NCBI GenBank assembly: GCA_944376125.1
Contig: CALWBQ010000025.1
Coordinates: 147,904-211,903, forward strand
DNA length: 64,000 nt
Reading direction: 5' to 3'
From: an uncultured Lachnospiraceae bacterium
Lineage (GTDB): Bacteria; Bacillota; Clostridia; Lachnospirales; Lachnospiraceae
Of this stretch, positions 7,780 through 16,992 are shown piece after piece. Position 1 is the first letter of the stretch, and every line of letters begins with the position of its first letter. Both the position numbers and the translations under genes were made by a program. Below the pieces are notes generated by a model, which saw only the letters and a list, made by a program, of their open reading frames with translations, did not search any database and was not told the DNA's origin.

Positions 7780-8967
7780 ATGAAAATCACACAAGTTAAA
7801 ACTATTTTGACTTCGCCGAACCAGAATTACCTCTTCGTAAAGATTGTGACGGATTCTGGCCTGTACGGCGTGGGAGATGCCTCCCTCAACGGCAGAGAGC
7901 AGGCAGTGGCCGACCTGATCGACGCCTACCTGACTCCAATGCTGATCGGGCGGGATCCTGGACAGATTGAAGACTTCTGGCAGCTGGTATACCGCGGTTC
8001 CTACTGGAGAGGCGGAAACATCGTTATGAGCGCTCTGTGCGGAATCGACATGGCTCTCTGGGATATTTTGGGAAAATCATCTGGGAAGCCGCTCTACGCT
8101 CTTCTGGGCGGAAAAATGCGAAGCCGGGTACTCTGCTACTCCCATGTCCTGGGCGGAAACAAGGAGCAGCAGATTGCCCAGGCTTCCGATTATGTCAAGA
8201 AGAGAGGGCTGAAAGTTATACGCCTCCGGGCCGGGCTTCCCGCCTCCAACGGCACATTCGGCGTGAAGAAAGAGCAGTGCGGCCCCGTGGTAGAACCCTG
8301 GGACCCGGAGGATGAAATCTACAGCACCATTGAGTTTTTCGTCAAGGTTCGGGAAGCAGTGGGGAAAAATGTAGGGATTATCTATGATCTCCACGAGAGA
8401 TTCAGTCCCGATCAGGCTATCCGCATTATGAACCGGCTGGAGCCCTATGATCCCTTCTTTATCGAGGATCCCATCGCTCCGGACTGCCCGGACAGCCTCA
8501 GATATGTGCGGGAAAAGACCACGGTTCCCATCGCCTTCGGAGAGCTGTACAAAAGCCGCTGGGAATGCCTTCCGGCCATCTCCAACCACTGGATTGACTT
8601 TATCCGCTGTGATGTGATCCGCATCGGCGGCATCACAGAGGCCCGCAAGATCGCGGCTCTGGCAGAAACTTTCGATGTTAAAACAGCCTGGCACGGCCCC
8701 AATGATGTGTCGCCTATCACCCACGCTGTAAACTGGCATCTGAATGTTTCGGAATACAATTTTGGAATCCAGGAGGACGGCACTGCCGACTCTCTCATCA
8801 AGGAGGTTATCTCCGGAGGGCCTTCTTACCAGGACGGCTGCCTTGTCATGGGTGATGCCCCCGGCATCGGCTGTGATATCGACGAGGAGGCGGCTGCCCG
8901 GTATCCTTTCCGCAAGGCTTATATTCCGATCTGCCGTCAGAAAGATGAGAGCCTGCATACCTGGTAG
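7780..8967 (+). CDS. Enolase-superfamily dehydratase, ManD/RspA (D-mannonate dehydratase) subgroup
   Basis: 395 residues, full length. Capping domain 1-110, then a barrel with metal ligands D203, E229 (FIEDP) and E255 (FGELY), plus H205 (DLHER) and H305 (WHGPND). Spacing and the C-terminal ending LHTW match the ManD/RspA subgroup, whose characterised members dehydrate D-mannonate or, weakly, D-gluconate to 2-keto-3-deoxygluconate. By my alignment the Tyr that acts with Arg as base in ManD (TYG motif) is Phe160 here (GTFGV), so activity may differ. AAGGAT seven bases upstream supports the ATG. It is divergent from the RpiR-like regulator and probably belongs to the same pathway as the epimerase/transporter operon. 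Confidence 0.88.
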   Translation: MKITQVKTILTSPNQNYLFVKIVTDSGLYGVGDASLNGREQAVADLIDAYLTPMLIGRDPGQIEDFWQLVYRGSYWRGGNIVMSALCGIDMALWDILGKSSGKPLYALLGGKMRSRVLCYSHVLGGNKEQQIAQASDYVKKRGLKVIRLRAGLPASNGTFGVKKEQCGPVVEPWDPEDEIYSTIEFFVKVREAVGKNVGIIYDLHERFSPDQAIRIMNRLEPYDPFFIEDPIAPDCPDSLRYVREKTTVPIAFGELYKSRWECLPAISNHWIDFIRCDVIRIGGITEARKIAALAETFDVKTAWHGPNDVSPITHAVNWHLNVSEYNFGIQEDGTADSLIKEVISGGPSYQDGCLVMGDAPGIGCDIDEEAAARYPFRKAYIPICRQKDESLHTW

Positions 8968-9021
8968 GAGCAGGATCCTGCAGTACTTTAAGATAAATCT
9001 GCAAAGGCCAGCTAATTTCGG

Positions 9022-9061
9022 GCCAGCGGGAGACAGCAGCGTCTGTACCCGCTGGCTTTGT
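9022..9061. terminator. Terminator between convergent dehydratase and comEC genes
   Basis: GCCAGCGGG (9022-9030) pairs with CCCGCTGGC (9048-9056), with an inner AGAC/GTCT stem. TTTGTT follows on the plus strand. It sits just beyond the stop of the plus-strand dehydratase and abuts the comEC stop. Confidence 0.7.
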
Positions 9062-11626
9062 TCAGCCCTTCTCTCCCCCGGAATTCTCTTTCTTCTCCAG
9101 ATATCCATCTATCCTCATGCTCTCCCCGTCAGTCCAGAGAATAACTGCCCCCTGTTCCCCTGTCCGAAACACGTCAGCCTCCACCCTCTCTAAACGCTCC
9201 AGTGTCTCCCCATGGGGATGGCCGTAAGAGTTGCCTTCTCCATAAGAAATGACCGCATACCGAGGATGAATTTTTTCTAAAAGCGGCCATGTCGTGCTGA
9301 ATCGGGATCCATGATGGGCAACCTTCAGCACATGGACCGGTCCAAGCCTCTGCTGCCCTGCCAGACGTTTTTCATCTTCTCCCTCCATATCTCCGGTCAG
9401 AAGCATCCGAAAAGCCCCGTACTCCAACAGGAAAACCAGAGAGTGGCGGTTGGTCTCATCTTTTCCAAAGGCCGGTGAATCCTGGTCCGGGTAAATGCAG
9501 GTCATAGAAAATCGCAGCGGTCCTTCTTTTTCAATTCGGCTTCCCTGGCTGAAATAGTAGACAGCCCCTCCCTGGCCTGCAGCCAGCTTTTCCAGTTTTT
9601 CATACACTGCCTGGCCTCTTCCTGCCCCAGGGAGGATCAGATTCCGAACGGGGATTCCCTGCTCCAGCAGGTATAAAAGGCCACTGATATGATCCTGATC
9701 CCCGTGAGTCACAATGCTATAGTCCACGGCACTGATGCCCTTACTCTCCAAAAATGGAAGCAGTGTTTGACGGCCAAGAGATTTCTTATCCGTGCTGCCT
9801 CCGTCTACCAGAATTACAGTTCCCCCTCTCTGAAGAATAATCCCGTCCCCCTGTCCCACATCCAGAAATGTGACGGTCAGTTCCCCGGGAGCAGGTGTCC
9901 TCAGCGCTAGCGGGCCCAAAACAGCCAAGGCCATCCAAGTCGCCGCCTGGATCCAAAACAGCCGCGCCGGCCTGTCCTCCGACTCCTTCTTTCCGCTTCT
10001 CTCAGCTTTTCTACAGAAATTCCATGCAGCCCATATTCCCAGTACCACCCCATAATACAGGCCAATCTGCCAGACCTTTGGCCTTCCGGTGAGAAAGCTG
10101 CTTCCAGGGATCGCCTCCATCCATCTGCAAACCTTCTCATAGAACGCAAAGATCCAGCATCCTGCCTGGAGGGCCAGCTTCCCAGCCATAGGAAACAAAC
10201 TCCCCAGAACAATCCCGATAATCCCTGAATACAGCACATACGCCATCAGGGGAATCACAATCATGTTCAGCAAAATCCCATAGACAGGGAATCGAAAAAA
10301 ATGGAACGCAATCATCGGTGCCGTTATGACCTGGACTGCAAGGCTGGTTATAAAACCTCCGGCAGCATAGCAAACGAAGCTATCTCTGATTTGAATCAAC
10401 CGCTTATTCTGTCTTTTTTTCTGATTCTTCTCTCTCCATCTCCGCCATTCTTCTGACACCCCTGACCCAATCCAGGCGATTCCCAGAACCGCCCCAAATG
10501 ATAGCTGGAATCCGCTCTGAAGAAGCTGGTAAGGCTGCTCCCCTGTAATCAGGACTGCTGCCAGCCCCAGTGCTGACAGAGAATCGTAGGTGCGTCCCAC
10601 ACAGTCTGCCCCGAAAGCACACAAGACCATGATGATCGCCCGCCTTGTGGATCCCGATGCCCCGATCAGCAGGCCATAGCTCAATATTGCAGCACAGGCG
10701 GCACAGACTGCCGGGAGGATGGGGCAGCCTGCCTTTCTGATAAGGCGGTACAATCCCATCCCTAAAATAGACAGATGGAGACCGCTGATGGCTAGCAGGT
10801 GAGCTATGCCGCTTTTCTGATAGAGACCTCTTATCTCAGTATCCAGAGTCCTCTTATCGCCCAGAAGAACGGAGCAGAACAGTCCCGCCTCCGGTTCTCT
10901 GCACAGAGACCGGATGAGGCCGCCCCACCGGTTTCTAAGGCGGGCCAGCAGTTCTGGATACGGCCTCATCTCCTTGTGATCCCCCACTGCCTCCGCGCTG
11001 GCCCAGCTGATCTGCCCCGCAATTCCCTGAGATAAATAGTAAATCCTATAATCAAACTCCCCCGGATTCCGGGCAAATTCCAGCCTTCTGATCTCTCCCC
11101 TTACCAAAATCGTTCGTCCGATAAAAAATTCACCTGTGTCCTGTGGGGATAGGGTCTCTGCCTGAACCTGAAGGCGCTCCGGCGGCTTTCCATCTCCATT
11201 CCTGCTATTTTGCCCTCTGTTCTCCCGAACATTCTTGAGCCAGATTTCCCAGCCGTCACTCCCCGCCTCTATCCGCTCGATCTCTCCAACAAATTCCCTG
11301 CTGCCCTCCTCCTGTCTTTCTTTTACCCAGCGCTCCTGCGCCTCCAGGGAGGAAATTCTGGCCTCCGCCCAGAACACCCCAACAGAAAAGGCAATAGCTC
11401 CCACGCAAAAAGGCAGAAGTCTCCCTCTGCCCTTTCTTTTCTTCTCGGAACCGCGGCTGTGACTCACGCAGCCTGCCAGACAGATCCATGCCAAAACAGC
11501 CATTCCAAACGCTGCTGTTTCCAATATGCGCGCATCTGCCGCTTCCATTCCTGCCATTTTTATCTGCAGAGCGAATACCTCTCCAAGTACGAACCCCGCT
11601 GCAATCACAAAAAATGGCCGTCTCAT
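9062..11626 (-). CDS. comEC: ComEC/Rec2 competence DNA channel
   Basis: 854-residue membrane protein. N-terminal transmembrane helices are followed by the DUF4131/OB-type domain (about 130-220), the multi-helix Competence domain (about 235-550; GLLYQKSGIAHLLAISGLHLS-type core) and a C-terminal metallo-beta-lactamase domain (about 580-840; FLDVGQGDGIIL, THGDQDHISG, KVAHHGSRFSTT). It would carry single-stranded DNA across the membrane. The length is normal and no frame disruption is visible, so the gene looks functional. It starts two bases after the holA stop, an arrangement common in Firmicutes. Confidence 0.97.
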   Translation of the reverse strand: MRRPFFVIAAGFVLGEVFALQIKMAGMEAADARILETAAFGMAVLAWICLAGCVSHSRGSEKKRKGRGRLLPFCVGAIAFSVGVFWAEARISSLEAQERWVKERQEEGSREFVGEIERIEAGSDGWEIWLKNVRENRGQNSRNGDGKPPERLQVQAETLSPQDTGEFFIGRTILVRGEIRRLEFARNPGEFDYRIYYLSQGIAGQISWASAEAVGDHKEMRPYPELLARLRNRWGGLIRSLCREPEAGLFCSVLLGDKRTLDTEIRGLYQKSGIAHLLAISGLHLSILGMGLYRLIRKAGCPILPAVCAACAAILSYGLLIGASGSTRRAIIMVLCAFGADCVGRTYDSLSALGLAAVLITGEQPYQLLQSGFQLSFGAVLGIAWIGSGVSEEWRRWREKNQKKRQNKRLIQIRDSFVCYAAGGFITSLAVQVITAPMIAFHFFRFPVYGILLNMIVIPLMAYVLYSGIIGIVLGSLFPMAGKLALQAGCWIFAFYEKVCRWMEAIPGSSFLTGRPKVWQIGLYYGVVLGIWAAWNFCRKAERSGKKESEDRPARLFWIQAATWMALAVLGPLALRTPAPGELTVTFLDVGQGDGIILQRGGTVILVDGGSTDKKSLGRQTLLPFLESKGISAVDYSIVTHGDQDHISGLLYLLEQGIPVRNLILPGAGRGQAVYEKLEKLAAGQGGAVYYFSQGSRIEKEGPLRFSMTCIYPDQDSPAFGKDETNRHSLVFLLEYGAFRMLLTGDMEGEDEKRLAGQQRLGPVHVLKVAHHGSRFSTTWPLLEKIHPRYAVISYGEGNSYGHPHGETLERLERVEADVFRTGEQGAVILWTDGESMRIDGYLEKKENSGGEKG

Positions 11627-11628
11627 AT

Positions 11629-12609
11629 TTAATTTTTACCATACTCCTTTGTCAATAACAATTCTACTGCCAGGCGGTCTGAAAGCCGCCCCGTCTTTAC
11701 ATCCTCTTCCAGCTGAGCACACAGATCTACATAAGACAGGATCTGAGCCCTGGTAAATGCCCTCGCCTGCGGCATCGTCTTCCCCACCACAAACGGCTGG
11801 ATCTTCATCTTCCCTGCGATAGCTCCTCGATCCATCCCCTTTCCCATCAATTCTTTGACCTGGAGGATCTGGTTAAACTGTCTGGCGATCAGGAACAGGA
11901 TCCTCATGGGAGGCTCTCTCAAAGTCAGAAGATCTTCGTACAAATCCATGGCCCGCCTTGTCTGCCGGCCGGCAATGGCCCCGATCATCTCGAAAATTTT
12001 GTTGACAGCCTGGGCCGCACAGATCGCTTCCACATCCTCATCTGTCACTACATCTCGGCCCATGGTAAAGCAGATTAATTTTTCCAGCTCCATCCTGATA
12101 TTGTCCATATCCTCCCCTGTTTTGCTGAGGAAGAGTTCCATGGTCCTTCCAGTGATCTTTTTGCCTTCTTTGGCCAAAAGTCCTGCCGCCCACCGGGACA
12201 GCTGAGCAGTATCCTGGTGATTTAGCTCGGCTGCATACCCTGCCTTTTTGACTGCCTTATAGAGTTTGCTCCGCTTGTCCACCTCCGATTCTACAAAAAT
12301 CAGGCAGGCCGTCTCCGGAATGGAGGGAAGCCAGGCTGCCAGCTCATCCGAAGCGCTTTTAAAAAAACCGCTGTCTTCTATCACGATCAGCCTGCGCTCC
12401 GCAAAAAACGGCATGGTCTCTGCCAGCCCGATAATCTCATTGACATCCAGCCCCTTGCCTTCAAAATGATTATAATTCATTGTATCGCCGCCAGTAATAG
12501 CCTCCTTCAGTCGGTTCTTATAGCTCTTTTTCAGAAAGGCTTCCTCCCCGAACAGAAGGTATACCCGGCGGAAGCGGCCGCTTTTTAAATCTTCATTGAG
12601 CGTTTGCAA
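11629..12609 (-). CDS. holA: DNA polymerase III delta subunit
   Basis: 326 residues, normal length. The N-terminal motif FRRVYLLFGEEAFLKKSY, the central ETACLIFVESEVDKRSKLYK and the C-terminal LLFLIARQFNQILQVKEL region are characteristic of HolA, the clamp-loader subunit that opens the beta sliding clamp. The gene lies between a GerMN lipoprotein gene and comEC, all on the minus strand with very short gaps, probably one transcript. Confidence 0.96.
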   Translation of the reverse strand: MQTLNEDLKSGRFRRVYLLFGEEAFLKKSYKNRLKEAITGGDTMNYNHFEGKGLDVNEIIGLAETMPFFAERRLIVIEDSGFFKSASDELAAWLPSIPETACLIFVESEVDKRSKLYKAVKKAGYAAELNHQDTAQLSRWAAGLLAKEGKKITGRTMELFLSKTGEDMDNIRMELEKLICFTMGRDVVTDEDVEAICAAQAVNKIFEMIGAIAGRQTRRAMDLYEDLLTLREPPMRILFLIARQFNQILQVKELMGKGMDRGAIAGKMKIQPFVVGKTMPQARAFTRAQILSYVDLCAQLEEDVKTGRLSDRLAVELLLTKEYGKN

Positions 12610-12619
12610 ACTATTCCTC

Positions 12620-13543
12620 CTACTGCTCTACGTATTCCAAATTCTGCTCAAACAATGTCTTCAAAGAGACAATATCCTTAAACATCACATCCTGGGAGCC
12701 GTTGACTGCAAACTGTACCCGGCTGACGCTCCCGGTTTCTGCCAGGCTGTTGACCACCGAGTAGATCGGGATATATTCTTTTACATTCAGGCTGTTGTTT
12801 AAAAAAGCCTGGTCAAAATTAATGTAACACACACTGTCATTTACCGATATATTCAGGATCTTTGTCTCGGGGGGGAGGGTCGCATACAGCCCCTCTGTGT
12901 GCGGCCCTTCAATCAGCTGCTCCACAATCAGCCTCTCTGTGGAGGTATTAATGCTGTGGACTACCTCCCGCTCTTCCCGGATCAATTTTTCTCCTGTCTC
13001 ATCTGCAAAATACAAGACAAGCTGGGACTGCTCATAGGCATTGACATCACTGATGCTCTCGACAAAATCACTCGCTGCCAGCATCCCTACCGGGGTCCCG
13101 GAAGAGTCCATGATCGGCTGATCGCCGCTGTAGATATTAATGTAATCGATCCCCTCTATCTGGGTAAAGACTTTGACTAATGCCGCCCGGCACAAAATTT
13201 CCCGCGCTGAATCCATCAGCATATAGTTGGCGTCAAAGTAAAGGTACAGGACATTGTTTTCCAACGCATACTTCTGAAATTCGACCTTCTCTCCCAGGGC
13301 AGCCTGGCAGTCCAAATCTGCCGGAACCTGAAGGAACTGGCCCATCAATTCTTCTATCAGTCTTCCTTTGTCCTCCGCCTGTTCCGGAACATAGTCCCTG
13401 GAGACCAGCTTGGTGCCAGAGGAGTTCAGGTAGTAAATTTGGTAGACCCCTTCTCCGTCTGTCTCTGTTTCTTCCGCTGCTCTGCAGCCGCCTGCCGCAG
13501 CCAGGCACAGCAGGCAGAGAAGGGCCAGGTACAATCTCTTCAT
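12620..13543 (-). CDS. GerMN-domain lipoprotein
   Basis: 307 residues. The signal peptide ends in AAGG-C (Cys20), so it is a lipoprotein. Two GerMN (sporulation/spore germination) repeats follow: about 45-165, with YYLNSSGTKLV and NNVLYLYFDANYMLMD, and about 180-295, with LVLYFADETGEKLI and NDSVCYINFDQAFLNN. The gene is 18 bases after a histidine kinase gene, so the lipoprotein may modulate the kinase from outside the membrane. GerMN proteins occur in germination and envelope functions; which applies here is open. Confidence 0.88.
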   Translation of the reverse strand: MKRLYLALLCLLCLAAAGGCRAAEETETDGEGVYQIYYLNSSGTKLVSRDYVPEQAEDKGRLIEELMGQFLQVPADLDCQAALGEKVEFQKYALENNVLYLYFDANYMLMDSAREILCRAALVKVFTQIEGIDYINIYSGDQPIMDSSGTPVGMLAASDFVESISDVNAYEQSQLVLYFADETGEKLIREEREVVHSINTSTERLIVEQLIEGPHTEGLYATLPPETKILNISVNDSVCYINFDQAFLNNSLNVKEYIPIYSVVNSLAETGSVSRVQFAVNGSQDVMFKDIVSLKTLFEQNLEYVEQ

Positions 13544-13561
13544 GTCATCCCTCCTGTCCGT

Positions 13562-15010
13562 CTACGCAATATACGTCAAGGGGATCTTCACCGTAAACGT
13601 GGTTCCTTCCCCTTCTTTGCTTTCCAGCTTGATTGTTCCCTGATGCATCAAAATCACGCTCTTCGTGATTGCAAGGCCAAGTCCTGTTCCCCCTGTCTCC
13701 CGTGACCGAGCTTTGTCGACCCGGTAAAACCGTTCAAAGATCCGATCCTGAAATTCCTCCGGTATCCCAATGCCCGAATCTGCCACCTTAATATAAAAAT
13801 ACTTGTGGTCAGCATCCAAGGTCACTCTGACCCATCCATCTTCCACATTATATTTCACTGCATTTTCCACAAGATTGTTGAGAGCCAGGGAGAGTTTTAC
13901 CTCATCCACTTCCGCGCTGACCTCCCGGATGCTCTCCAGTATTAATTCGATATTCCGCTTTTTGGCAATCGGCCGAATCCTTTTTAAAATCAGCTCGAGA
14001 AGACCGTTTATGCTGACCTGGGCGATATTCATCTCTGCAGCCGATTTATCCATCTTCACCAGGGAAAGGAGGTCGTCAATAATCTTGCTTTCCCGGTCAA
14101 TCTCATCAGAAATATCCTGCATAAACTCCTGGTACAGCTCTGCCGGCACCTCCTCCATACTCATCAGCGAATCCGCCAGCACCCGGATGGATGTGATCGG
14201 CGTCTTCAGCTCATGGGAAACATTTGAGACGAATTCCTGCCGGGACTGATCCGCTGCCCGCAGTTTTCCAATCGTCTGATTGACCGCCTCGGAAATCCGC
14301 TGTGTCTCAAGATACGTGTCCTCCTCCACAGCCGTCTCCATATTTCCATCTGCCACCTTATCTATCATGGATGCCAGATTCCGGTAAGGCTGAGTCAAAA
14401 GCCTGGACAGGGCAACTGCAGCCACCCCAAGGATCAGCACCACAATCAAGTCCAGGAAACCTGACTGTTCCTCCATGGCATCTGCTATCGAAACCAGATT
14501 TTCAGTCGAGGCTGTAACCACCATAACGCCGTCTATACTGTGCCCAGGTGCATCGCTGTAAATCGGGATTGTCTGGGCAAAATACTGTTTTTCTTTATTG
14601 TAAACATTGCTCAGCTCCCCTTGAAAGCACCGGATTACCTCTTCCGCTATGTTAATCTTTCCCACAGACAAGTCAAAGGTATCTGCTGTTATCTTATAAT
14701 TTTTATCAACAATAACGATACGGCCGTTATATAAATCGGCCGTTATCTCCATCTCTGTATTGAGGGCAGTATCCTTATACTCTGGCATAAAATACCCGGC
14801 TCTGGTCATTTTGCTGCTCAGGATCTGGCACCGGTTCAGCACCTCACTCCGGCGGCTGTCAATCTGGCTCTGCCTGACCGTCCCCGACAGGATATTTCCC
14901 TGAAGAAGAAGGGGAAACAGCCCGACTGCCATGATCACCAGCACCAGCGGAACCACCATGCTGAATGTAGGGGGCCAGTTTCCCTTTCCCTCTTTTTTCC
15001 ACAAAATCAT
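13562..15010 (-). CDS. Sensor histidine kinase (HAMP, HisKA, HATPase)
   Basis: About 482 residues from the ATG at 15010, which has AAGGA six bases upstream; longer starts (ATG 15025, TTG 15040) are less well placed. Order: transmembrane helix near 18-40, extracytoplasmic sensor about 40-190, second helix (LIVVLILGVAAVALSRLL), HAMP, dimerisation/phosphoacceptor motif VSNVSHELKTPI, N-box NNLVENAVKYN, G1 ADSGIGIPEE and G2 GTGLGLAITKS. This is the PhoR/WalK type. No response regulator gene lies beside it; neighbours are degV upstream and the GerMN lipoprotein downstream, so its partner is elsewhere. Confidence 0.94.
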   Translation of the reverse strand: MILWKKEGKGNWPPTFSMVVPLVLVIMAVGLFPLLLQGNILSGTVRQSQIDSRRSEVLNRCQILSSKMTRAGYFMPEYKDTALNTEMEITADLYNGRIVIVDKNYKITADTFDLSVGKINIAEEVIRCFQGELSNVYNKEKQYFAQTIPIYSDAPGHSIDGVMVVTASTENLVSIADAMEEQSGFLDLIVVLILGVAAVALSRLLTQPYRNLASMIDKVADGNMETAVEEDTYLETQRISEAVNQTIGKLRAADQSRQEFVSNVSHELKTPITSIRVLADSLMSMEEVPAELYQEFMQDISDEIDRESKIIDDLLSLVKMDKSAAEMNIAQVSINGLLELILKRIRPIAKKRNIELILESIREVSAEVDEVKLSLALNNLVENAVKYNVEDGWVRVTLDADHKYFYIKVADSGIGIPEEFQDRIFERFYRVDKARSRETGGTGLGLAITKSVILMHQGTIKLESKEGEGTTFTVKIPLTYIA

Positions 15011-15062
15011 TCTCAGTCCTTCCATTTTCCTGCCGCACAAGTTATGACAGCAGACATACAGC

Positions 15063-15926
15063 TTAAATATCCAGCATCTTTGTACACGCCACTGCCAGTG
15101 ATCCCGGACCTATGTGGCATGCCACACTCAGAGACAGCGGATCTACATGAATGGGAGCGTGCGGATACAGCTCATGGATCTCCCGGCGGAATTCTTCTGC
15201 TGCTTCATAGTTGTCTGTGTGGGCGATCTGGAGGTAACTGTGTCTGGCCTCTTTGTCATCCAGGCGGTTTTCCAGATCATGGGCCAACGCCGTCAGCATA
15301 ATCGTCTTTGCCTGCTTCATTGTCCTCGCCTTTGCGAAAGCATCCAGCTTTCCTCCGTCAATCATCAGCACAGGCTTAATCCGCAAAAGAGTTCCGAGAG
15401 CTGCCGCCGCCGGGGTGATGCGCCCTCCCTTTTTCAGATATTTCAGGGTATCAACTGTAATGTAGATCATGCTGTCTGCCTTGGTCGCCTCTAATGTTTC
15501 TTTAATCTTCTCTGCCGTCCACCCGTGTTCTGCCATAGCTTTGGCGTCCAGAACAGACTGGCGCTGCGTCACTGAAATTCTGTGGTTATTGACCACCCAG
15601 ACTTTCCCCTCATAGTCTTCAGCCAGCATTACAGCAGTCTGGCAGGATCCCGACAGCCCGCTGGACATCGGGATGTGGACGATCTGATCATACTCTTTCA
15701 AAACCTTATCCCAGAGACTCATCACATCTTCTGGAGATGGCTGTGACGTAGAAATATTGGCCCCTACTGCCAGCCTCTGGTAAAATTCCTCCTGAGTCAG
15801 ATCAATATCTTCAAAATAATTTTCCTCGTTGATCATAAAGGGCATAGGAAGTACAAATACTCCTAATGTGCCAGCCTCCTCCTGGGTAATCCCACTGTTG
15901 CTGTCAGTTACGATCGCAATCCTCAT
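15063..15926 (-). CDS. DegV-family fatty-acid-binding protein (FakB-like)
   Basis: About 287 residues from the ATG at 15926 (MRIAIVTDSNSG), preceded by AAGGAG; the longer frame to 15989 adds a poorly supported leader. The DegV signatures are TDSNSGIT, the fatty-acid-binding motif ISTSQPSPEDV, the HIPMSSGLSGSCQTA loop and the C-terminal IGPGSLAVAC. Family members hold a fatty acid for phosphorylation by FakA. It is probably the first gene of the run degV, kinase, gerMN, holA, comEC. Confidence 0.93.
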   Translation of the reverse strand: MRIAIVTDSNSGITQEEAGTLGVFVLPMPFMINEENYFEDIDLTQEEFYQRLAVGANISTSQPSPEDVMSLWDKVLKEYDQIVHIPMSSGLSGSCQTAVMLAEDYEGKVWVVNNHRISVTQRQSVLDAKAMAEHGWTAEKIKETLEATKADSMIYITVDTLKYLKKGGRITPAAAALGTLLRIKPVLMIDGGKLDAFAKARTMKQAKTIMLTALAHDLENRLDDKEARHSYLQIAHTDNYEAAEEFRREIHELYPHAPIHVDPLSLSVACHIGPGSLAVACTKMLDI

Positions 15927-16092
15927 GGTTCCTTCTCCTTTTCTCACATACATGCTTTTCTGCATCAGGCAGATAAAAAAACAGCTCAAATACCAGCGCT
16001 CTTAATCGTCTTTTTCTTTATTACTGTACAATCATGTCTTTCTCTATTCTATCCTATTTCATGGAGAAAAGAAACTATTTTTTATGTTCTTC

Positions 16093-16121
16093 TGGACGAA
16101 TCTTTTTCTTTCCCCTATAAT
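16093..16121 (+). promoter_or_regulatory. Candidate promoter of the zinc-ribbon gene
   Basis: A perfect TATAAT (16116-16121) lies 17 bases after TGGACG (four of six matches to the -35 box), 38 bases ahead of the start codon. Confidence 0.5.
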
Positions 16122-16159
16122 AAAGAAAAGTAAAATGGAAACAAAGGAGATTTGCCATT

Positions 16160-16852
16160 ATGCCTTACTGTCCGAAATGCGATATGGAATTTGTAGAGGG
16201 AGTCACAGTCTGCTCAGACTGCGGAGGCCCTCTGGTGGAATCTGAGGAAGTCTATAAAAAAATGAAACAGGAAGAAGATTCTTTTAAAAAGGCGCCTGAA
16301 CAGATGGATGCTTTGCCTCCGGAAGAGGAAGGATCCTCTTCCCCAGATGATGATTTTCTGAAAAACTGGGGCAAAAAATCTGCCGTTCACCCCGGGGTCT
16401 ATGTAGACGCTGCCCAGCGGTATGAAGACAGGAAATCCTCCGCATCGGCCTTTTACATAATCGGCGGAGTTATCACAGTTTTTTCCGCAGTGTGCTGGGC
16501 AGGCATCATCCATCTGGCTCTTTTAGTGCGGATCGTTCTGACAATAATAGGGGTCGGATCCCTGATCATCGGGTATAAGACTCAGAAGGAAGCCAAGGCC
16601 CTGGCTCCTGAAATTGAGAAAGAGAACGAGCGCACGCAAACGATTATCCAATGGTTTGTTGATACGTATACCGGCGAAGAGCTGGACAGCCAAGTTCATT
16701 CTGAGCATCCAGACCTCTCCCCAGAAGAGCTGAGCTTAAAACGCTATGAGCTGATCCAGGATCTTCTGGTCACCAGCCATGATCTGCCGGATCCAGTGTA
16801 TGTGGATGCCCTGTCAGAAGATATTTATGGAAAATTGTACGGAAAGGATTGA
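16160..16852 (+). CDS. Zinc-ribbon membrane protein of unknown function
   Basis: 230 residues. The N-terminus carries CPKC (4-7) and CSDC (18-21), a compact zinc ribbon. An acidic, Lys-rich linker follows, then two hydrophobic segments (about 95-140; YIIGGVITVFSAVCWAGII and VRIVLTIIGVGSLIIGY) and a charged C-terminal helical region. The ribbon probably faces the cytoplasm. An AAAGGAGA site precedes the ATG. It stands alone between the divergent degV run and a convergent PfkB gene. I do not recognise a defined function. Confidence 0.85.
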   Translation: MPYCPKCDMEFVEGVTVCSDCGGPLVESEEVYKKMKQEEDSFKKAPEQMDALPPEEEGSSSPDDDFLKNWGKKSAVHPGVYVDAAQRYEDRKSSASAFYIIGGVITVFSAVCWAGIIHLALLVRIVLTIIGVGSLIIGYKTQKEAKALAPEIEKENERTQTIIQWFVDTYTGEELDSQVHSEHPDLSPEELSLKRYELIQDLLVTSHDLPDPVYVDALSEDIYGKLYGKD

Positions 16853-16869
16853 ACTTCCTTTTAAAAACT

Positions 16870-16938
16870 AATTTGAAAAGAGACTGTTCTGCAGAACACC
16901 AGCCGCTTGGCTTCTGCAGGACAGTCTCTTTTCAAATT
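16870..16938. terminator. Long bidirectional terminator
   Basis: A 27-base arm (16870-16896) pairs with 16912-16938 with one mismatch around a short loop. The outer ends are A/T-rich on both sides, so it can stop transcription from both the zinc-ribbon gene and the convergent PfkB gene. Confidence 0.8.
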
Positions 16939-16992
16939 TCAAACATTACATCTGATATTTCATCTCACCGCACAAAATCAGCAGGCTGCCCT

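Noticed and set aside
8077..9108. 343-residue minus-strand open frame
   Set aside because: Antisense to the mannonate-dehydratase-like gene, which carries intact metal ligands and a ribosome site.
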